From: Mauremys mutica
Taxonomy: Eukaryota; Chordata; Testudines; Geoemydidae
Direction of reading: 5' to 3'
Length of the DNA stretch: 64,000 nt
NCBI RefSeq assembly: GCF_020497125.1
Contig: NC_059074.1
Location: 193,782,915-193,846,914, forward strand
The position numbers were made by a program, and so were the translations under genes. Shown here piece by piece: positions 58,326 through 64,000 of the stretch. The notes below the pieces were generated by a model. The model was not told where the DNA came from, searched no databases, and saw only the letters and a list, made by a program, of their open reading frames with translations. Every line of letters starts with the position of its first letter. The stretch's first letter is position 1.

Positions 58326-58974
58326 AGTCAGATCCTCAACTGGGATAAATTGATATAGCGCCAATTTTCTGTCATTTCACCTAGATATTTTGGGGACTTA
58401 AATTATCTTCCCCAAAGAGAATGAGTCATCCCTTCTCTATCTCCCAGCACTCGGAGAAGCAAGAGGCAATTGGACACACTGTGAATTGTCTGAGGGAAAC
58501 TGGCACAGCCACCAAAAGAGGGGATGGCCAATTCACTAAAGAGATGTGTTGTCTGAGTGTTTCTCATGGACAGGTTTTGCTGGTGAGGCTTGGCCCTAGT
58601 TTAAAGCTGCCCTGTGTAGCAGAGTGATGATAATGGTAGCACTGCCAGCCCTCCACTGGGGGTGAATCCTGCTTGGGCACAGGTGCCAGGGGCAAAATTT
58701 CAAATACATTCAATACCCAACATTTTTCAAAGGTTTTCATCAGTTGTACTTAAAGCTATTAGAAGTAAGTAAAAGCAAAATATAACAGGCAAGTGGATAA
58801 TATTTTCATCCTCCATGCGGACATTTAACATTGCCTTTGTGAGCCCTCTGAGCAGAGGAAGCTTGATATGTTAGCTCTGTTGAAAGAGAAATCGTTGTAT
58901 GACCCTTTTTCACAAGGAAAACATTAGGCCTATGAACTTTTCTCAGGGTTTATTTTAGACCTGAGCCACGTCCA
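58326..58974. other. Intergenic, non-coding
   Basis: No element or gene was recognised. Confidence 0.4.
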
Positions 58975-59095
58975 TGGATTATTCATAGATATGTAAGGGC
59001 AGAAGGGACCATTAAATCACCTCCAGTATAAAAAAGACCCAAAGGATTTTACCCAGTTACGCTTGCATTGAACCCAGGTATTCTCCCAGGGAAAA
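58975..59095 (-). mobile_element. CR1 LINE fragment, 3' end
   Basis: The plus strand reads CATAGATATGTAAGGGCAGA, then AGGGACCATTAAATCACC and CCAGTTACGCTTGCATTGAA. This is the reverse of a common sauropsid CR1 tail. Confidence 0.7.
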
Positions 59096-59159
59096 GACTA
59101 CATGCCCATGGGGGTTTGAGTAGGAAAGACTTTGCACATAAGTGGGTTGAGCAGGGAAA

Positions 59160-60040
59160 AATTTCAGGCACACTAACTCCTTGAACTTCAACACCGAACA
59201 AGTATGCTTTGAAAGGTCCTTGTTGCTCCTTCAGTCCATACTGCCACCCCTCCGTGCCTCCCTAGACAAAAACAAGCCTGAGAGCCCTAGTTCTGATGCC
59301 CTCCAAGAGGAACCAGTACAGGCAATGTTTCTCAGATCTCCAGGAGCAGTTATGCATTGTAGAGACTTATGCATTGAAGGCTTTTCATTGAATAGTGCTG
59401 TGCATAATTCTCTACATTCTGAAAATGGGCATAAAACCATCTGTGCACATAACAATGCATACAAGCAAAAGACTCCCATGCATACAGATATCTGTGAAGA
59501 ATACCTTAAAATGGATTGAATAAGCAGCACAGTGTCCATCCCTTGCTCCTGTTTGTTGCTACTTACTTCCCCAGAGGACTGCTTCAAAGGTCTGTCCCAG
59601 GGCCTAGGCAGTTGAGAAGCGCTACGCATAGTCTGGGTCTGCTTGGAGGAACTTCAGATAAGAGATTCTCTAGTGAGCCTTCAGTGTGTACATCCTCATG
59701 TGAAGACTATGGAGCTGGACAGCTTTTTTAATGATAGCCACCTCCATGCACTGAATGGAAGAGGCTGTGGAGAAATTGACATGCCTTTGGACAAACATAT
59801 CTATGACAGTTTGCTCATCGCTACTGAGTGAAGAATTAAATACCTTGGTTTCACTTAATGAAAACCAAGCCAGGGAGAGACTACACGACATGCCAGGAGC
59901 AGAAAGCCTGGGAGAAGGAGCTGCAGATCAGCAGAGAACCAGAGACCCTGTGGAGACTTCAAGTGACCTAGTGTCTTTGCTCCTCTTTGCTCTGTAGTTT
60001 TGTCCCATGTCATTCCGCCTCCCCCAATAAATAAGCATTC
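59160..60040 (+). pseudogene. Unidentified transcript-like stretch, possibly decayed coding sequence or retrocopy
   Basis: Several overlapping plus-strand frames run through 59181-59519, 59643-59831 and 59755-59997. In one, MELDSFFNDSHLHALNGRGC is followed by an acidic/helical stretch to a stop. In another, EELNTLVSLNENQARERLHD runs to a stop just before a double AATAAA (about 60026-60033). Codon-like composition, frame shifts and a terminal polyadenylation signal suggest a broken gene copy or retroelement 3' end. I do not recognise the protein. Confidence 0.3.
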
Positions 60041-60415
60041 GCTTCTAAAAGCCTGCAGAAGTGACTGCAGGTCTAACATCCCCAATGGGCTCTTTATAAA
60101 GTAGCTATAGGCTGAAGGTGCATTTTGTAAAGCTCCTCTCCAAAGGCATTGTTCTGGGTGCCTCCTCAGGTTGCAGGGATGCTAACTGCTCAGGGGAAGC
60201 AGAGGTTAATTAGGGAGCTCAGAGGAACAGAGGGAAGCTGGGGAACCAAAGGTGACAACTGTTGGAGTCGTGGGAGGGGCAGAGAGCAGTGCACCCTGCA
60301 GAGCTCCTCAGCTCTTCTTCCTCCTCCTAAAACACCAGCACCCCTGCTGAATAACCTTCTAAAATACTGCTGCAACTAAGCTCCCTACACTCTCTTTAAT
60401 AATGGGAACTCCTGG

Positions 60416-60538
60416 TAGGGTGACCAGATGTCCCGATTTTATAGGGACAGTCCTGATTTTGGGGTCTTTTTCTTATATAGGCTCCTAATACCCCCCACTC
60501 CCATCCCGATTTTTCACATTTGCTGTCTGATCAACCTA
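60416..60538. mobile_element. Short MITE (123 bp), hAT-like
   Basis: The ends TAGGGTGACCAGA and TCTGATCAACCTA are 13-bp inverted repeats with two mismatches. The flanks ACTCCTGG (60408-60415) and ACTCTTGG (60539-60546) are an 8-bp target duplication with one change. The interior has GTCCCGATTTTATAGGGAC, a small palindrome. This family is familiar from turtle sequence. Confidence 0.85.
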
Positions 60539-60546
60539 ACTCTTGG

Positions 60547-61728
60547 ACTGTGCAGCTGTTACGAAGTTCTCAGTAAGGCCATTAGCCATGTGGACCCTCC
60601 AAAATCCAGTCGCTCTTGACACTTTGTAACACAATCCTTAGGAAACAAATACCGAACTAGGGCCTCATCTAGCGAGTTTTTCCATTGACTCAAGTGGGTG
60701 CAGGTTTGGGACCTAACATGCTATTATTGTAAAACTGACAACATCATGGAAATGCACCATCAAAAACTTTCACTGAAAGTTATTACTTAATATTAAAGTT
60801 AAAATCTATGCATACCAAGGAGAGTTAAAGATTAAAAAAAACCTAAACATTTTAAAATATGAAAACAACAGTTATGGGAAGGTAGGTAAGTATTCAAACA
60901 CTCTCACAGTTCATCTTAAATAGATGTTCACACCTGTAAAATATTACGTTGCCCATTAAAAAACAACCTCTACTCTACCCCCACAACTCCAATCATACAG
61001 TGTTTTATATGTGACATTTTATTTCTTTCAAAAATTATTTAAATGATTTTCTCATTTATTTACCCCAAAGCTGTTTGATTTTGCAGGGCTTTGTCCCTTT
61101 CTTCACTGAATGCAAGTTACAGGCTGGGTTTTTTTGTTTTTTTTTTGTTAATATAAGGGTGTAAGAAGCCCTTGAATTGAGAAAATGAAGTGTATTATAG
61201 GGATAACCCCCCCTCCCCCTGAACACACACACAGATGTTTCTCTCATGGCGATATAGTGAGTCAATAGTAAAACACAGAGAGATCTAACCATTCCCTTTC
61301 AGAAGTAAATGCCTGACTGCATTTTACAAGGCCTATTGAAATCCACGGGAATTTTGCCATTTATTTCAATGGGAGAGGAATCTTGCCTCAAAATGGCAGG
61401 CTACCAAGCCATGTGCGCTCCCTATTTTGACTGAACTGTGCAGAGGACTGGCAGCAAGCCTGAGCTCCATGTATATCACTAGAAAAGATCTATTGATTGC
61501 CCTTGGTGTAATGACTGGTTTAGAGAAAACTACGCCACTGCTACCTAGTACTTCTTGTTTCCACGTTGGTCATCAATAGGCCTCTTTAATGCTTATTCAA
61601 CCACTACGAGTGATGTGTAGCTGAAGATGCACACTCTCGAGGTTAGGTGGACCCACTTTCAAATTCTGTTATTTTTGAACTTGTGCAAAACCAAGAAGAG
61701 GATTGAAAAACAAAATCCAAAAGTGTTA
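60547..61728. other. Intergenic, non-coding
   Basis: AT-rich and mostly unique. A CAATGG-family palindrome lies at about 61330-61390. C- and T-runs lie at about 61130-61215. No gene was recognised. Confidence 0.4.
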
Positions 61729-62022
61729 GGGCTTGTCTACACTTACTGGAGGATCGACGCGTGGCGATAGACACATCGGCGGTCAATTTAGCGGGTCTAG
61801 TGAAGACTCGCTAAATTGACCGCAGATTGCTCTCCTGTTGACTCCTGTACTCCACCGGATCGAGAAGAGTAGTTGGAGTGGATGGGAGAGTGTCTCCCAT
61901 TGACATCACGTAGTGTGAACCCCGTGGTAAGTAGATCTAAGCTACGTCGATTTGAGTTACGCTATTCACGTAACTCAAATTGTGTAGCTTAGATCGAATT
62001 TCCCCTGTAGTGTAGACAAGGC
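61729..62022. mobile_element. MITE of about 294 bp with TTGTCTACACT ends and two internal hairpins
   Basis: The left end GGGCTTGTCTACACTTACTG is mirrored at the right as AGTGTAGACAAGGC. Inside, CGGTCAATTTAGCG pairs with CGCTAAATTGACCG around 61781-61822. GATCTAAGCTAC pairs with GTAGCTTAGATC around 61934-61994, and CGTAACTCAAAT with ATTTGAGTTACG. A target duplication is not clear. Confidence 0.75.
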
Positions 62023-62872
62023 ATAAGTTAGGAAATAGAAAGGAAGAGAAGGATTAAATCAAAAGTTCTGCCAGGACGTAGTCATAGTGATTGAATTAAC
62101 CATGGACAGAGCAACTTCAGGGAGTACTGAGTTTAAAGGATTGGAGCTCCTGAAGACAGCTGGCACTCAGCTGGTGAGGCTGCTGGTTTAGTGCTGTTCT
62201 AGTGTATCCTATAAACTAAACCAATGTGAGGGTCATTGGGTTGGTTTTTTTTAAGTGAATTGCACAGGAAGTTTTTCCACATTGTATTTAAAAGCTGATC
62301 AATTCCCCAAAGAAAGAGATTTGGCAAGTCAGTTACAAGAAAAGTAGAAGCACTGAAGCACATGAAGAAATTTTAACAACGTGCAAGTGTAACTTTATTG
62401 CCAACAGTAGATATGCACTGGAATTTGAAAGAATGCCTAAGTGTCAAAATGCAGGTTTTTTTAATCTACAAAGAACGCTGTGGTTTCATTTGGAGATAAG
62501 TCACTTTGTTCTGATTTATTCAGTTTATAAATGTATCTGATTTGTTTTCACTGGGGAGTTGAAAGATTTTCACTAAAGCAAGCTATATGAGCTAGTTAAA
62601 ATGAAAAGGAAAAAAAACCATATTGAAATGTTTGATAAGGATGAAGCCGAGATGTCACCTGCCATGTGCAATAAAGAACATTTTGGGAAAAAAGAGTGGA
62701 AACTATGGATTGTGCAAATCAACCACAGACCTGTCAGTACCCAACAGACAGTGCCTTCAAAAGGAGCATCTTAGTTTTCAGTACCCTATTCTGAGGCACT
62801 GTGATACTAACTTTGCCAGAGTAATTAAATTGTTTACTAATAAAGCCTGGATCTCATTAATTTAATACTTAG
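62023..62872. other. Intergenic, non-coding
   Basis: AT-rich and unique. No gene or element was recognised. Confidence 0.4.
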
Positions 62873-62949
62873 TCCTGCCATGAGTACAGAGGATTGGACT
62901 AGATGACCTCTCCAGGACCCTTCCAGTCCTACGATTCTTTGATTCTATG
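62873..62949 (+). mobile_element. CR1 LINE, extreme 3' tail
   Basis: It reads GGATTGGACTAGATGACCTC then CCAGGACCCTTCCAGTCCTA and GATTCTTTGATTCTATG, the canonical CR1 end with its short terminal repeat. Confidence 0.88.
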
Positions 62950-64000
62950 TGCTATCTGAACATAGTAAAATAAAGCTTTCGGAAAGTCACTGTGAAATAT
63001 GATGTGGTTTATTTCATGTAATGAGTTTGCTGGATAATTCAACACAAGAAAAATGTTAATGCATATCATATATAATACACACGGAAAGTAGTTCTGCTGA
63101 CTAATGTAATTTTCTAGTTCCACTTGCTTATTTCATATTTTCTTAGTGACCCACTAAGAAGCTGGAAGATGGAGCCCAATTCAAAGCCCACCGAAGTCAA
63201 TGGAAAGACCCTCTTAGTGATTTCAGTCGGCTTTGGATCAGGCCCTTAGAGAAGAGCTTTCCAAACTTTAAATACCCTGGTTATATTTCATTTACTTAGA
63301 ACAGCTTTCATCTGAAAAATACTTTCAAATGATCTATTTTAGGAAGTACACTCTCTGAACAAGACATTTTTCCAGTTATGGGAATATACATGAAATAGAC
63401 ATTATCTGTCTTTTTAAAACATATCCCAGTGAATTAAATACTGAAGGTATTCAATATCACTGTCAGCAGTAGGAAATGACAGTGAAGCAAACCTTTTCTA
63501 ATTTAGGCTCTTTGACAACTGCAGCACACAAAACACATTTATATATATAAAAAAATCACCAAATGATACTGGTTTACATTTTGACGGATCCTTTGTTTCA
63601 AGCACAGGGGAAATGGATTGACATTTTACTCACTTTTACCAGTGAATAATTTATTAAACTAACTTGTCCACATCTTTTGGCAGGACTAAAAGTCTGTTTC
63701 AACAAGTGGAGTACCTAATATTTAGAAAAGTAGCACTTGGGAAGCAAATTGGAAAGCATTTTCACCACGCTCTGATGGACTTGCTCAGCCATGTTTCCTC
63801 TTTGGGATTTGTGTGTGTGTGTGTGTGTGGGGGGGAACTATCTCTTCTTAGTTTGTTGTCTTTTGTCAGTCACAAAGGGCAGATTTTCTTTTGTAAATCC
63901 TTAGTAATTAAATGAGTACTTCAGTGGTTATGGTCTTCAATGGCCTTGTTTCCTAGGTTTTGCCTTTGACAGTCATATTTTGCAAAGGCTGCTAAGATGA
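62950..64000. other. Intergenic, non-coding
   Basis: A CAATGG-family member lies at about 63170-63250. A GT repeat lies at 63811-63828, followed by a G-run. Otherwise unique AT-rich sequence. Confidence 0.4.

Noticed and set aside
1..64000. CRISPR array, operon or prokaryote-type defence system
   Set aside because: The introns, CR1 and SINE elements and a vertebrate homeobox gene show this is vertebrate nuclear DNA. The tandem repeats are minisatellites.

Overview
The window reads as amniote, most likely turtle, nuclear DNA. It carries CR1 LINE tails, a tRNA-derived SINE with a CR1-like tail of the type common in turtles, and many short foldback DNA transposons with TGTCTACAC-type ends that I associate with turtle and crocodilian genomes. 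No bacterial or organellar features are present. The species cannot be named from the sequence alone.

The only protein-coding gene I can support is the 5' half of MEIS1, a TALE homeobox transcription factor, on the minus strand. Six coding exons were rebuilt by reading through the splice sites: exon 1 (23967-23978, codons MAQR), exon 2 (22091-22317), exon 3 (20261-20402), exon 4 (19768-19818), exon 5 (18967-19017) and exon 6 (17524-17670). They join in frame into the first 210 residues, including the whole PBX-binding MEIS/PKNOX N-terminal region. The homeodomain exons are not in the window and should lie below position 1, so 1-17523 is intron 6 sequence. The 5' UTR and promoter lie at about 23979-26100. 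They include a perfect PBX-MEIS composite site (24364-24373), small upstream ORFs and paired CCAAT boxes.

Intron 6 contains an unexpected CpG-rich block (about 13090-15450). In it sits a minisatellite of about 21 units of roughly 41 bp. Each unit looks like a 3' splice acceptor on the plus strand and is G-quadruplex-prone on the MEIS1 sense strand. Upstream of the gene, 26.1-64 kb is non-coding: a largely repeat-free AT-rich stretch (26.1-31.9 kb), a second CpG island (about 31.9-33.3 kb), then a mixture of old repeats and unique AT-rich stretches that may be enhancers.

The best-defined mobile element is a 1657-bp hAT-type non-autonomous transposon (56103-57759). It has a perfect 8-bp target duplication and contains a GC-rich 44/53-bp minisatellite. 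A SINE (45232-45435) and a 123-bp MITE (60416-60538) also have visible target-site duplications. Apart from MEIS1, the open reading frames are short or are by-products of tandem repeats. Two stretches (48873-49088 and about 59160-60040) may be decayed coding sequence. No new multi-gene system is visible. The points worth following are the splice-acceptor minisatellite, the PBX-MEIS promoter site, the two extra CpG islands and the minisatellite-bearing transposon.
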